A DNA stretch of 21,648 nucleotides from an uncultured Bacilli bacterium (GTDB lineage Bacteria > Bacillota_I > Bacilli_A > RF39 > UBA660), in contig CALVIA010000007.1 of NCBI GenBank assembly GCA_944329255.1, positions 1 to 21,648 of the forward strand, given 5' to 3'. A program made the position numbers and the translations under genes. The notes beneath the pieces were generated by a model. It did no database searches. It saw only the letters and a list, made by a program, of their open reading frames with translations, and was not told the origin of the DNA. Every line of letters begins with the position of its first letter. Within the stretch, counting starts at the first letter, position 1. This document shows, piece after piece, positions 14,216 to 21,632 of this stretch.

Positions 14216-15972
14216 TATTTTTCTCCTTTTAAATATTCTAATAAATTTATTGCAATATCTTCTGGTAATATTTTCTTTAAATCTTCTATTTTTGCATCTT
14301 TTATTTTGTTTATGCTTGAATACCTTTTTAACAATTTATTCTTTCTTACTTCACCTATTCCAGAAACATTATCTAATATGCTGCTTAATGCTCCTTTACT
14401 TCTTATATTTTTATGATAATTTATTGTATAATTATGTACTTCATCTTGAATTCTTTCTAACATATGAAATAAATTAGAACTTTTATCTATTTCATAAATC
14501 TTATCATTATATAAAATATTACTTGTTTTATGCTTATCATTTTTTACTAGTCCGCAAACTGGAATCTTTAAGTTTAGTGAAGCAAGAACAGTTTGTGCAG
14601 CTGTTATTTGAGCTTTACCACCATCTACTATTATAAGATCGGGTTTTTCTAAATTTTCCATAAGAACCCTATAATATCTTCTATATATTACTTCCTTCAT
14701 AACATGAAAATCATCATGGTGTTCTGATGTTATTTTATATTTTCTATAATTATTTTTATCTGGCATACCTAAAGTAAATGTAATCATTCCACTAACAGAG
14801 TATGTTCCAAAAAGATGTGAATTGTCAAATGCTTCTATTTTATTAGCACTTTCTATATTTAGTAATTCTTTTAATTCATTAATTGCATTTAAAGCATTTT
14901 CATCAGATTTTTTTATAAGTTCAAACTTTTCTTTTAAAGTGTTTAAAGCATTTTTATTCGCCATTTCTATTAATTCTTTTTTCTTTCCTTTAATAGGTTT
15001 ATATACATTTATATCTAATACTTGCTTTATAATATTTTCATCTATCACATCTGGAACCAATATTTCTTTTGGTTTTATATTGTTTTTATCATAAAAACTG
15101 CTAATAAATAGTGTTAAATCTTCTATTTCATCACTAATAATAGGATATACGCTACTTTTTCTTTCAATTAATTTGCCCCCTCTTAAAAATAGTACTTGTA
15201 TAGAAATATAACCTTTATATACTGCGTAACCAAATATATCTCTATCTATGTTATCATTTAAATCAATTAATTGACTCCTTAATGTAATATTTATAAACTG
15301 TTTCAATTCATTTAATTCTTTTGCTTTTTCAAAATTTAATTTATTTATAGATTCTTGCATTTCATGTTCAATCTTATTTAAAACTATGCTATCGTCACCT
15401 TTTAAAAAACTAATTATTTCATTTTTTATTTCTTTAATTTTATTTTCATCTATTTTATTTATACAATATCCTAAACATTCATTTATATGATAATATAAAC
15501 ATTCTTTTTTAGGCATATTTTTGCATTTCCTTAAAGGATATAATCTATTTAACATTTCAATTGTCTTTCTAGCTGCAGTAACATTTGGATAAGGACCATA
15601 TAATTTTATGTTTTTTCTTTTTAATTTATTAGGCCTTACAATTAATAGTCTTGGAATTTTTTCATCTGTTAATTCAATATATGGATAACTTTTATCATCT
15701 TTTAAAAGAATATTATATTTTGGTGTATGCTCTTTTATTAAATTTATTTCAAGTAAAAGTGCTTCAAGCTCAGAATTTGTAATTATGTATTCAAAGTCAT
15801 ATATATTACTTACTAAAACCCTAGTTTTTCCAGTATGACTACTTTTAAAGTAAGAATTTACTCTATTTTTTAAATTTTTTGCTTTACCAACATAAATTAT
15901 TACTCCATTTTTATCTTTCATTAAATAACAACCAGGTTTTGTTGGTAACAACAACAGTTTTTCTTTAAGCAT
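14215..15972 (-). CDS. uvrC: excinuclease ABC subunit C
   Basis: Makes both incisions around DNA lesions in nucleotide excision repair with UvrAB. 585 residues from ATG 15972; the GTG at 15981 is within the AAAGGGTGAT ribosome site. Domains in order: GIY-YIG nuclease (about 10-90, KPGCYLM...IIYVGKAKNLKNRV), a Cys cluster (C150, C158, C166, C170) that fits the [4Fe-4S] site described for UvrC, the UVR motif for UvrB contact (about 202-230), the RNase H-like endonuclease domain starting IEAFDNSH (D383) with LIIVDGGKAQ, and a C-terminal double helix-hairpin-helix (about 535-585, VSGIGEVRKNKLL). First gene of a two-gene unit with murI, with an extended -10 promoter close upstream. Confidence 0.97.
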   Translation of the reverse strand: MLKEKLLLLPTKPGCYLMKDKNGVIIYVGKAKNLKNRVNSYFKSSHTGKTRVLVSNIYDFEYIITNSELEALLLEINLIKEHTPKYNILLKDDKSYPYIELTDEKIPRLLIVRPNKLKRKNIKLYGPYPNVTAARKTIEMLNRLYPLRKCKNMPKKECLYYHINECLGYCINKIDENKIKEIKNEIISFLKGDDSIVLNKIEHEMQESINKLNFEKAKELNELKQFINITLRSQLIDLNDNIDRDIFGYAVYKGYISIQVLFLRGGKLIERKSSVYPIISDEIEDLTLFISSFYDKNNIKPKEILVPDVIDENIIKQVLDINVYKPIKGKKKELIEMANKNALNTLKEKFELIKKSDENALNAINELKELLNIESANKIEAFDNSHLFGTYSVSGMITFTLGMPDKNNYRKYKITSEHHDDFHVMKEVIYRRYYRVLMENLEKPDLIIVDGGKAQITAAQTVLASLNLKIPVCGLVKNDKHKTSNILYNDKIYEIDKSSNLFHMLERIQDEVHNYTINYHKNIRSKGALSSILDNVSGIGEVRKNKLLKRYSSINKIKDAKIEDLKKILPEDIAINLLEYLKGEK

Positions 15973-15989
15973 AAATATCACCCTTTTAA

Positions 15990-15995
15990 ATTATA
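15990..15995 (-). promoter_or_regulatory. extended -10 promoter of uvrC-murI
   Basis: Minus strand TGTTATAAT: perfect TATAAT with a TGn extension. The base composition 17 bases upstream (AAGTAT) gives no real -35 box. The start would be near 15983, next to the ribosome site, so the leader is very short. Confidence 0.5.
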
Positions 15996-16003
15996 ACACG
16001 AAT

Positions 16004-16041
16004 AAAAAAATAATACTTTATATATTTAGTATTATTTTTTT
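16004..16041 (-). terminator. terminator of the 50-aa/458-aa unit
   Basis: Perfect 14-bp stem (16004-16017 with 16028-16041), ten-base loop, and a run of seven T at the end of the 3' arm on the minus strand. The stem includes the stop codon of the 458-aa gene. It is mostly A/T with one G-C pair, but long. Confidence 0.6.
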
Positions 16042-17408
16042 TTACTATTTGATACCATCTCACTAAATATCCAATAATCATCATCATTTTGAGAAATATT
16101 ATATCCGCTTTCTATTAAAATATCATGAATTATATCATCAATATTATTATTATTAATTAATAACTCTAAATATTTTCTTAAATTATTTTCATTCGTAAAA
16201 TACATATAATTATTATTTTTTAATGCAAATAATGCTCTTGATAGCTGAATTGGTCCATACTTTTCATAAGTTAATTTTGATACATTAATCAAAATATATT
16301 TTTGAAAATTAATAAACAATTGATTCATAACATCTTTTGTAATATTATTTGATAATAATGTATTTCTTATATTGTTTTTTCTTGTAAAATATCTGTAGTC
16401 TCCTGTTTCATTAAATCTTTTTATACATAAAATTGCATTTTCTATTCCAGAATTTTTTGATAACTCAAATAATAATAAATTAAACGATTCTTCTTGCGTG
16501 TTATCAATTAAAATATCCTGTTTTTTATCATTTTCAATAAAATAGTTCATTTTATTTTCAGTGTTTTTTTGATTTATTGGAATTACTATTTTATTAAATT
16601 CATTAAACAAATCATCTAAAGTTGAATTTTTATTTAAAGATATAAGTAAAATTCTTGTAACATATTGATAATTTGTTAATTCTTTAATTCCTCCATTTAA
16701 TTTTAAAGAATTTAAAAAATTATTTATATCTTTTCCTTCTATAAATATTTTATTATACATATTATATACATATGTATAAAAATCAATATATGAAACATTA
16801 TCTAAACAATTGTTTATTTTACATTGATTAATATAAAGAGAAATCCAGTTAGATATTACGGTGTTATATGACATCATTCCATCCCAAACTAAAGATATAT
16901 TTCCATCTGTAAATGCAAATGGATTAGGAGCAATAAGGCCTTGTTTGATATAATCATTTTGATTAACATACTTCATAATTTCTTTTGCACATCTTACATT
17001 ATTAACCCTAATAACTACATCATCAAATCGTTCATTTATAGTAACTTTAGATAAATGTTGAATATTTTGGTGAGATAAAAAATCAAACAAATCATTTACG
17101 CCTTTATAAATATGTTCCTTATCCATAGGAATATATAATTTTAATTTATAATATGGATTTTTATCATCATATATACTTTTAAATTGGCAAAAACAATTCC
17201 AATTATTATCGACAAACACATTTATATTTTTGTTTGTTTTAAATCTTTGTACCCATGCAGTAAAATAATCGTCAAATCTCGAACCTTTGGATCCTAATTT
17301 AACTAAATTTGCGTATACTAGGTTTGAATCTATTTGAATGCCACTTTTAGATATTTCAGAAATAAATTTTAAGAAATGATCAATTCTATTAGTTTGATTT
17401 TCTTTCAT
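16032..17408 (-). CDS. uncharacterised 458-aa protein with an internal C-terminal repeat
   Basis: I do not recognise the family. No signal peptide and no membrane segment, so probably cytosolic. The N-terminal half (about 85-200) alternates strands and helices: KLKLYIPMDKEHIYKGVNDL, then DDVVIRV, then the well-defined NPFAFTDGNISLVWDG segment (162-177). This layout vaguely recalls HopA1-like proteins, but I would not assign it. The C-terminal half holds two copies of a motif YxYFTxxNNxR, at 338-348 and 401-411, 63 residues apart, each within a roughly 40-residue helical unit (325-364 and 391-430). A Ser/Lys-rich tail ends the protein. Its ATG overlaps the end of the 50-aa gene upstream by 20 bases, so the two are co-translated. 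Own promoter region and terminator. Confidence 0.75.
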   Translation of the reverse strand: MKENQTNRIDHFLKFISEISKSGIQIDSNLVYANLVKLGSKGSRFDDYFTAWVQRFKTNKNINVFVDNNWNCFCQFKSIYDDKNPYYKLKLYIPMDKEHIYKGVNDLFDFLSHQNIQHLSKVTINERFDDVVIRVNNVRCAKEIMKYVNQNDYIKQGLIAPNPFAFTDGNISLVWDGMMSYNTVISNWISLYINQCKINNCLDNVSYIDFYTYVYNMYNKIFIEGKDINNFLNSLKLNGGIKELTNYQYVTRILLISLNKNSTLDDLFNEFNKIVIPINQKNTENKMNYFIENDKKQDILIDNTQEESFNLLLFELSKNSGIENAILCIKRFNETGDYRYFTRKNNIRNTLLSNNITKDVMNQLFINFQKYILINVSKLTYEKYGPIQLSRALFALKNNNYMYFTNENNLRKYLELLINNNNIDDIIHDILIESGYNISQNDDDYWIFSEMVSNSKKK

Positions 17409-17541
17409 TTACTTCTTTAATTACATCATTAAGATCTATTGTATCAAATAAAGAATTTTCATTTCTCTCTATTTCCTCTTCACTAATTCCCATTTCAAAT
17501 TCTAGTTCTTTTCCATTAACAATTATTTTACTCGTTCTCAT
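17389..17541 (-). CDS. small acidic protein of unknown function (50 aa)
   Basis: ATG at 17541 to TAA at 17389-17391, 50 residues. The ribosome site TAGGTG lies seven bases upstream, and two extended -10 boxes are close by, so the gene is well placed to be real. The product starts MRTSKIIVNGKELEFEMG, likely a beta hairpin, followed by an acidic helix (ISEEEIERNE) and a short LFDTIDLNDVIKEVNE segment. I count 13 acidic against 7 basic residues. No family recognised. The end overlaps the start of the 458-aa gene by 20 bases in another frame, the usual sign of coupled translation and of a functional partner, such as a binding subunit or regulator. That role is inference. Confidence 0.72.
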   Translation of the reverse strand: MRTSKIIVNGKELEFEMGISEEEIERNENSLFDTIDLNDVIKEVNERKSN

Positions 17542-17551
17542 ATAAACACCT

Positions 17552-17574
17552 ACTATAACATATTAATTATAACA
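17552..17574 (-). promoter_or_regulatory. tandem extended -10 boxes before the 50-aa gene
   Basis: Minus strand: TGTTATAAT (17566-17574) and, 14 bases further, TGTTATAGT (17552-17560). A TTGCTT (17588-17593) lies 16 bases before the first -10 box but inside the upstream terminator. Either box could start the transcript of the 50-aa/458-aa unit. Confidence 0.5.
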
Positions 17575-17586
17575 TATAAATAAAAA

Positions 17587-17608
17587 AAAGCAAATTTTAT
17601 TTTGCTTT
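17587..17608 (-). terminator. terminator of the hisS-aspS-LRR operon
   Basis: AAAGCAAA (minus strand, 17601-17608) pairs perfectly with TTTGCTTT (17587-17594) around a six-base loop, followed by TTTTT. The stem begins in the stop codon of the LRR/transglutaminase gene. Confidence 0.75.
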
Positions 17609-18839
17609 ACGTAAACTTAATTTTTTTATATGCTAAATATAAGATAAATCCTCCTATTGAAACAATTGCTAATAAATAAAATGTTTCATATACTTTATTG
17701 TTCTTATAAATAATTTCATTATTTTCTTCTTTTTCATCATTTTCTTTTAATTCTACTATATTCATTGGTAAAACATCTTCTAAATGATCTTTGTAAAAAG
17801 AGCTATTTTCAACAAGAGGCGTCATAAAGTATTTACATGTACCTGTATTTCTTAATTGTTCTCTTAAATTAATACTATAGTTATCAATCCAAGTTGGATC
17901 TATTGCATACCATTTTTCATCTAAATATAAATTAATCCATGCGTGCCCCAATCCACTTGTTGTATATCCTGTTACTATATATGAATCAAAACCTGCTAAA
18001 TTTAATAGTTTATTTGTTAAAAGTGCATAATGATAACAAACTCCATAACCACTTAAACTTTTTGCAACGCGATTGAAACTTATTTCTGATTTACATCCAA
18101 GTTCAGTGTTACATGCATCTTCATAAATTAAATTATCTGTTACATATAGCGTTATTGCTCTTATTTTTTCTATATCACTTAGATTTGATAAGTTTAAATC
18201 ATCAATTATTTCATGAAGTTTTTCATTATACTTTGTACCATTTAAATACATATAATTAGATTCATTATAATTATTTCCTGTGATGTTGTTATTTTTTATA
18301 TAGGTAAATATATTATCATCAATTAGTTCTTCAACCCCACCAACATCTAGTATCTTTAAATTAGGTAATTTTATAATTGGATCTAAACTTTTTAAATTAG
18401 TTACTGATGATAAATTTAATTCTTTAATAGACATTGTATTACTCAAAGAAGATATAGATTTTATATAACTTCCTTCTAAATCTAATTTTTCAATATTTAA
18501 ATTGTTTATACTAGTAAAATCATTATCTATAACATATGAACTTATAATATTTAGTTCTTTTATTGATTTATTATTTAATTTTTTTATATTTACTTTACTA
18601 TAATAAATGTTTACTTTTTTTAATTTATGTAAGCTATTTAAAAAACTTATATCTTCTAAGTTAATATTTTTTATCATAACTTCTTCTAAAGAAGTTAATG
18701 TATATATTTTATTAATATTATTTAGTGATGTTATTTCAATATAATTTACATCTTCGTATTCTTTTACATCATCTAAATTTATACTTTTAGCATATACATT
18801 TTTTGTAAATAAAAGAAGTAATAAAATTATATATTTCAT
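17607..18839 (-). CDS. exported LRR and transglutaminase-like protein with C-terminal membrane anchor
   Basis: 410 residues. Layout: signal peptide (1-17, cleavage expected after NVYA), leucine-rich repeats of about 20-23 residues (about 30-175, e.g. NLNIEKLDLEGSYIKSISSL), a transglutaminase/protease-like domain (about 205-335), an acidic linker, and a C-terminal membrane helix (about 386-403) with a KKIK tail. The triad is visible: Cys268 in GYGVCYHYALL, His299 in GLGHAWINL, Asp314 in AIDPTW. Members of this superfamily act as cysteine peptidases, cross-linkers or non-catalytic binders, so the substrate is unknown. It is anchored outside the cell. The ATG overlaps the aspS stop by one base (TAATG) and only a weak AGGA site precedes it, so it is translated by coupling to aspS. 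Confidence 0.9.
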   Translation of the reverse strand: MKYIILLLLLFTKNVYAKSINLDDVKEYEDVNYIEITSLNNINKIYTLTSLEEVMIKNINLEDISFLNSLHKLKKVNIYYSKVNIKKLNNKSIKELNIISSYVIDNDFTSINNLNIEKLDLEGSYIKSISSLSNTMSIKELNLSSVTNLKSLDPIIKLPNLKILDVGGVEELIDDNIFTYIKNNNITGNNYNESNYMYLNGTKYNEKLHEIIDDLNLSNLSDIEKIRAITLYVTDNLIYEDACNTELGCKSEISFNRVAKSLSGYGVCYHYALLTNKLLNLAGFDSYIVTGYTTSGLGHAWINLYLDEKWYAIDPTWIDNYSINLREQLRNTGTCKYFMTPLVENSSFYKDHLEDVLPMNIVELKENDEKEENNEIIYKNNKVYETFYLLAIVSIGGFILYLAYKKIKFT

Positions 18840-20152
18840 TATGGTGTAATCCTATTTGGTCCTCTAAATAAGAACATTGTTTCTTTTAAATTAGGCATAC
18901 CTAATAATAACATAGTCATACGATCGACTCCTAGTGCAAAACCACCATGTGGAGGGCATCCATATTTGAAGAATTCAAGATAAAACTTTACATCCTCTCC
19001 TAACCCTTTTTCGCGTGCTTGTTCACATAATATATCATATCTATGTTCTCTTTGAGCTCCTGTAGTAATTTCTACACCTCTCCATATTAAATCATATCCT
19101 TGTGGTATTCCGTTTTCTCTCATATGATAAAATGCTCTTTTCTTAGGACTAAAATCTGTTACAAATATAAATTCATGTCCATATACTTCTTCTGCATATT
19201 TGCTTGTTAATTTTTCAGCCTCAGCATTCATATCTCCAACATCTTCTTTTGGAATATTATATCCATATCTTTTTTCTAATTCTTTATACAAGTCATTTAA
19301 CTTTACTCTAGGAAATGGTCTTGTTGGTATTATAACTTCTTTATTAAACATTGTTTTAATTATTTCACCATATTTTTCTTTAACTCTTGTAAGTCCAGCA
19401 ATTAATAATTCTTCTTCAAAATCCATAACATCATTATATGAATCTATATAACTAAATTCTATATCAAATGATGTAAATTCAGTTGTGTGTCTATTTGTAT
19501 TTGAATTTTCAGCTCTAAAAGCAGGTGCAACCTCAAATATTTTTTCAAAACCAGATGACATAGCCATTTGTTTGTAAAATTGTGGGGACTGAGCAAGATA
19601 TGCTTTTGTATCAAAATATTTTACTTCAAAAACATCTGATCCAGATTCTGATGCTGCACCAATTAGTTTAGGAGTATGTATTTCAGTAAACTCCTCTTTG
19701 TATAAAAATTCTCTCATTCCTTCTATAAAACAACTTTGTATTTTAAACATCATTATGTTTTTTTCGTTTCGTAAATCTAAAAATCTATAATCTAATCTTG
19801 TATCTAATAGTGCACTACTTAAGTCTTTATAATTTATAGGTAATTCTCCACTACTTTTACTAGTTTCAATAATACTTGTTGGTATAACTTCCATACCATT
19901 TAATTTTACTTTAGGGCTTTCTAATAATTTTCCTGTAACTGTTACTGTACTTTCTAGTGTTAAAGAAGAAACGATTTCATTTAACTTTTTATTTTCTTCA
20001 TTTTTTTCTATTGTAACTTGAATTTTTCCTGTTCTATCTCTTAATATCATAAATTGTACATATTGCAAATCTCTAATATTATCAATAAATCCTTTTAAAA
20101 CAACTTCTTCATTAAAATGTTTATTTAAATCACTAAATTTTAACTTATTCAT
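18839..20152 (-). CDS. aspS: aspartyl-tRNA synthetase, archaeal/eukaryal type (possibly aspartate--tRNA(Asn/Asp) ligase)
   Basis: Class II synthetase, 437 residues, against about 590 for the usual bacterial AspRS: the GAD insertion domain is absent. N-terminal OB-fold anticodon domain (about 16-100, GFIDNIRDLQYVQFMILRDR). Catalytic core: motif 1 around 138-165, AYLAQSPQFYKQ (184-195), motif 2 FEVAPAFRAENSNTNRHTTE (206-225, R213 and E215), EITTGAQREHRYD (361-373) and motif 3 GGFALGVDRMTMLLLG (403-418, R411). This is the archaeal-type AspRS found in some Firmicutes. That type is often non-discriminating and charges tRNA-Asn too, repaired by GatCAB; the discriminating residues cannot be decided by eye. 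It overlaps hisS by eight bases, with the AAAGGAGA ribosome site inside hisS. Confidence 0.93.
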   Translation of the reverse strand: MNKLKFSDLNKHFNEEVVLKGFIDNIRDLQYVQFMILRDRTGKIQVTIEKNEENKKLNEIVSSLTLESTVTVTGKLLESPKVKLNGMEVIPTSIIETSKSSGELPINYKDLSSALLDTRLDYRFLDLRNEKNIMMFKIQSCFIEGMREFLYKEEFTEIHTPKLIGAASESGSDVFEVKYFDTKAYLAQSPQFYKQMAMSSGFEKIFEVAPAFRAENSNTNRHTTEFTSFDIEFSYIDSYNDVMDFEEELLIAGLTRVKEKYGEIIKTMFNKEVIIPTRPFPRVKLNDLYKELEKRYGYNIPKEDVGDMNAEAEKLTSKYAEEVYGHEFIFVTDFSPKKRAFYHMRENGIPQGYDLIWRGVEITTGAQREHRYDILCEQAREKGLGEDVKFYLEFFKYGCPPHGGFALGVDRMTMLLLGMPNLKETMFLFRGPNRITP

Positions 20153-21413
20153 ATTTATTCTCCTTTAAAAAATTTATAATATCTTTTTTATTTATTTTGT
20201 ATTCATTTTTTGTACTATTATTTTTAATTGTAAAAATATTAGTTTCCTCTTCTTCTTCACCAATTATAATTATATATTTTGAATTATTATAATCTGCTTC
20301 TTTAAATTGTCCTTTTAAATTCCTATTTGAATAACACATATCTGATTTAATATTATTTTCTCTTAAATAATTTAATATTTCAAATGCACATTTTTTTTCA
20401 TTTTCTGAAATATAACAAACATAAGCATCTATTTGTTTATCACAAGGTATTAATTCTTCTTTTTCTAGCGCATTTATTAATCTTTCAATTCCCATTCCAA
20501 AACCAACTGAAGGATAGTCAGGCCCTCCTAAAGATGAAACTAAATTATTATATCTTCCTCCACCACATATTACATTTTGGCTTCCAAAATCTTTAATTGT
20601 AGCTGTTATTTCAAATACTGTATGTGTATAGTAATCAAGTCCTCTTACAATTTTAGGATTTACTTCATATTCTATATTTAAACAATCTAAATATTTTTTA
20701 ACATTATCAAAATATTCTTTTGATGTATCATTTAAATAATCTGTAATTTTTGGTGCATTTTTTATGATATCTAAATTTGCATCATATTTACAATCAATAA
20801 TTCTTAACGGGTTTCTATTAAATCTTTCTTTGCAATCATCACATAACTCATTTAAATGTGATTCAAAATATTTTTTAAGTTCGTTTCTGTAATTGTTTCT
20901 TGATTCAGTATCTCCTAAAGTATTTATGTTTACCTTAACACCTTTTAAACCTAAATTTTTTAAAATATTTACAGCTATAGAAATAATTTCTGCATCTATA
21001 AGTGGACTGTTACTTCCAAAAGCTTCAAATCCAAATTGAAAATGTTCACGAAGTCTTCCTGATTGAGGCCTTTCATACCTAAACATTGGCATAAAATACC
21101 ATACTTTATTCATTCCATTAACATATAATTTATTTTCAATTATACTTCTTACAACAGCAGCAGTACCTTCTGGTCTTAATGTCATGTTTCTATTTCCTCT
21201 ATCGATAAAATCATATGTTTCTTTTTCTACTATATCTGTAGTATCACCAACACCTCTTTTAAAAACTTCTGTTCTTTCAAATGTTGGAGTTCTAAAATAA
21301 TTATAATTGTAATTATTTGCAATTTTTTCAATTAGATTTCTTATATATAAAACTTTTCTACCATAAGCATCATATACATCATTTGTTCCTTTAGGTCTTT
21401 GAATTATATTCAT
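20145..21413 (-). CDS. hisS: histidyl-tRNA synthetase
   Basis: Charges tRNA-His. 422 residues, normal for bacterial HisRS. Seen: class II motif 1 (about 45-85, ending TLRPEGTAAVVRS), motif 2 WYFMPMFRYERPQSGRLREH (105-124, R112 and E114), the HisRS-specific insert with CDDC and NPLRIIDCK (191-209), the histidine-binding signature RGLDYYTHTVFE (257-268), motif 3 GFGMGIERLI (304-313, R311), and the C-terminal anticodon-binding domain (about 325-420). The ATG is preceded by a strong AAGGAGG site, and the T-box leader lies directly upstream. First gene of hisS-aspS-LRR. Confidence 0.97.
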   Translation of the reverse strand: MNIIQRPKGTNDVYDAYGRKVLYIRNLIEKIANNYNYNYFRTPTFERTEVFKRGVGDTTDIVEKETYDFIDRGNRNMTLRPEGTAAVVRSIIENKLYVNGMNKVWYFMPMFRYERPQSGRLREHFQFGFEAFGSNSPLIDAEIISIAVNILKNLGLKGVKVNINTLGDTESRNNYRNELKKYFESHLNELCDDCKERFNRNPLRIIDCKYDANLDIIKNAPKITDYLNDTSKEYFDNVKKYLDCLNIEYEVNPKIVRGLDYYTHTVFEITATIKDFGSQNVICGGGRYNNLVSSLGGPDYPSVGFGMGIERLINALEKEELIPCDKQIDAYVCYISENEKKCAFEILNYLRENNIKSDMCYSNRNLKGQFKEADYNNSKYIIIIGEEEEETNIFTIKNNSTKNEYKINKKDIINFLKENKYE

Positions 21414-21424
21414 ATATCCTCCTT

Positions 21425-21496
21425 AAAAATAAAAGTGCACTTATATTATAAGGGTTCATAAGAACGGTACCACCTTATTTCACAGAAGTGCACTTT
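21425..21496 (-). terminator. T-box terminator stem of the hisS leader
   Basis: Arms 21486-21496 (AAAGTGCACTT) and 21432-21442 (AAGTGCACTTT) on the minus strand form an 11-bp stem, followed by TATTTTT before the hisS ribosome site. Each arm contains the self-complementary core AAGTGCACTT. The 43-base interval between the arms holds the whole antiterminator. Confidence 0.75.
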
Positions 21497-21620
21497 AATT
21501 ATAACGTAATTAACGATTTATTACTAAATGGATGTCATTCATAAAATATCTATAAACATTTTCACCAACCATGTTTTCTCTACATATAAATATATTACTA
21601 CTAATTCCAAAATAAATTAT
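21435..21620 (-). promoter_or_regulatory. T-box riboswitch (aspartate specifier GAC) upstream of hisS-aspS
   Basis: The T-box sequence AAGGTGGTACCG is at 21465-21476. The antiterminator folds as expected: helix A1 (21473-21478 with 21448-21453), the seven-base bulge UGGUACC (21466-21472) that binds the tRNA CCA end, and helix A2 (21462-21465 with 21454-21457). In Stem I an apical hairpin AAACAT/ATGTTT (21571-21576 with 21554-21559) carries the GGTTGGTGAAA loop. The base is closed by UGGA/UCCA (21606-21609 with 21529-21532). The codon just inside this base, GAC at 21534-21536 followed by A, is in the specifier position and reads aspartate. Uncharged tRNA-Asp should allow read-through. Stem II/III were not resolved. 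Confidence 0.88.
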
Positions 21621-21626
21621 ATTTGT

Positions 21627-21632
21627 ATTATA
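21627..21632 (-). promoter_or_regulatory. extended -10 box of the hisS operon promoter
   Basis: Minus strand TGTTATAAT, with TATAAT at 21627-21632. The predicted start is near 21620, which places the T-box leader completely inside the transcript. The -35 box would fall at or beyond the window edge. Confidence 0.6.

Noticed and set aside
14822..15094. Plus-strand open frame of 90 codons inside uvrC
   Set aside because: Antisense shadow of uvrC; Ser/Phe-rich sequence without a ribosome site.
16032..17408. HopA1-like effector assignment for the 458-aa protein
   Set aside because: Only a loose similarity of strand/helix order in residues 85-200; no shared motif strong enough to name the family.
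19200..19451. Plus-strand open frame of 83 codons inside aspS
   Set aside because: Antisense shadow of aspS with no independent support.
18850..20152. aspS read as asparaginyl-tRNA synthetase
   Set aside because: The segments AYLAQSPQFYKQ and FTSFDIEF and the overall order fit archaeal-type AspRS rather than AsnRS.
21500..21620. A second (tandem) T-box or a His specifier (CAT) in the hisS leader
   Set aside because: Only one T-box sequence is present. GAC followed by A sits in the expected place next to the UCCA helix strand; CAT is out of register with it.
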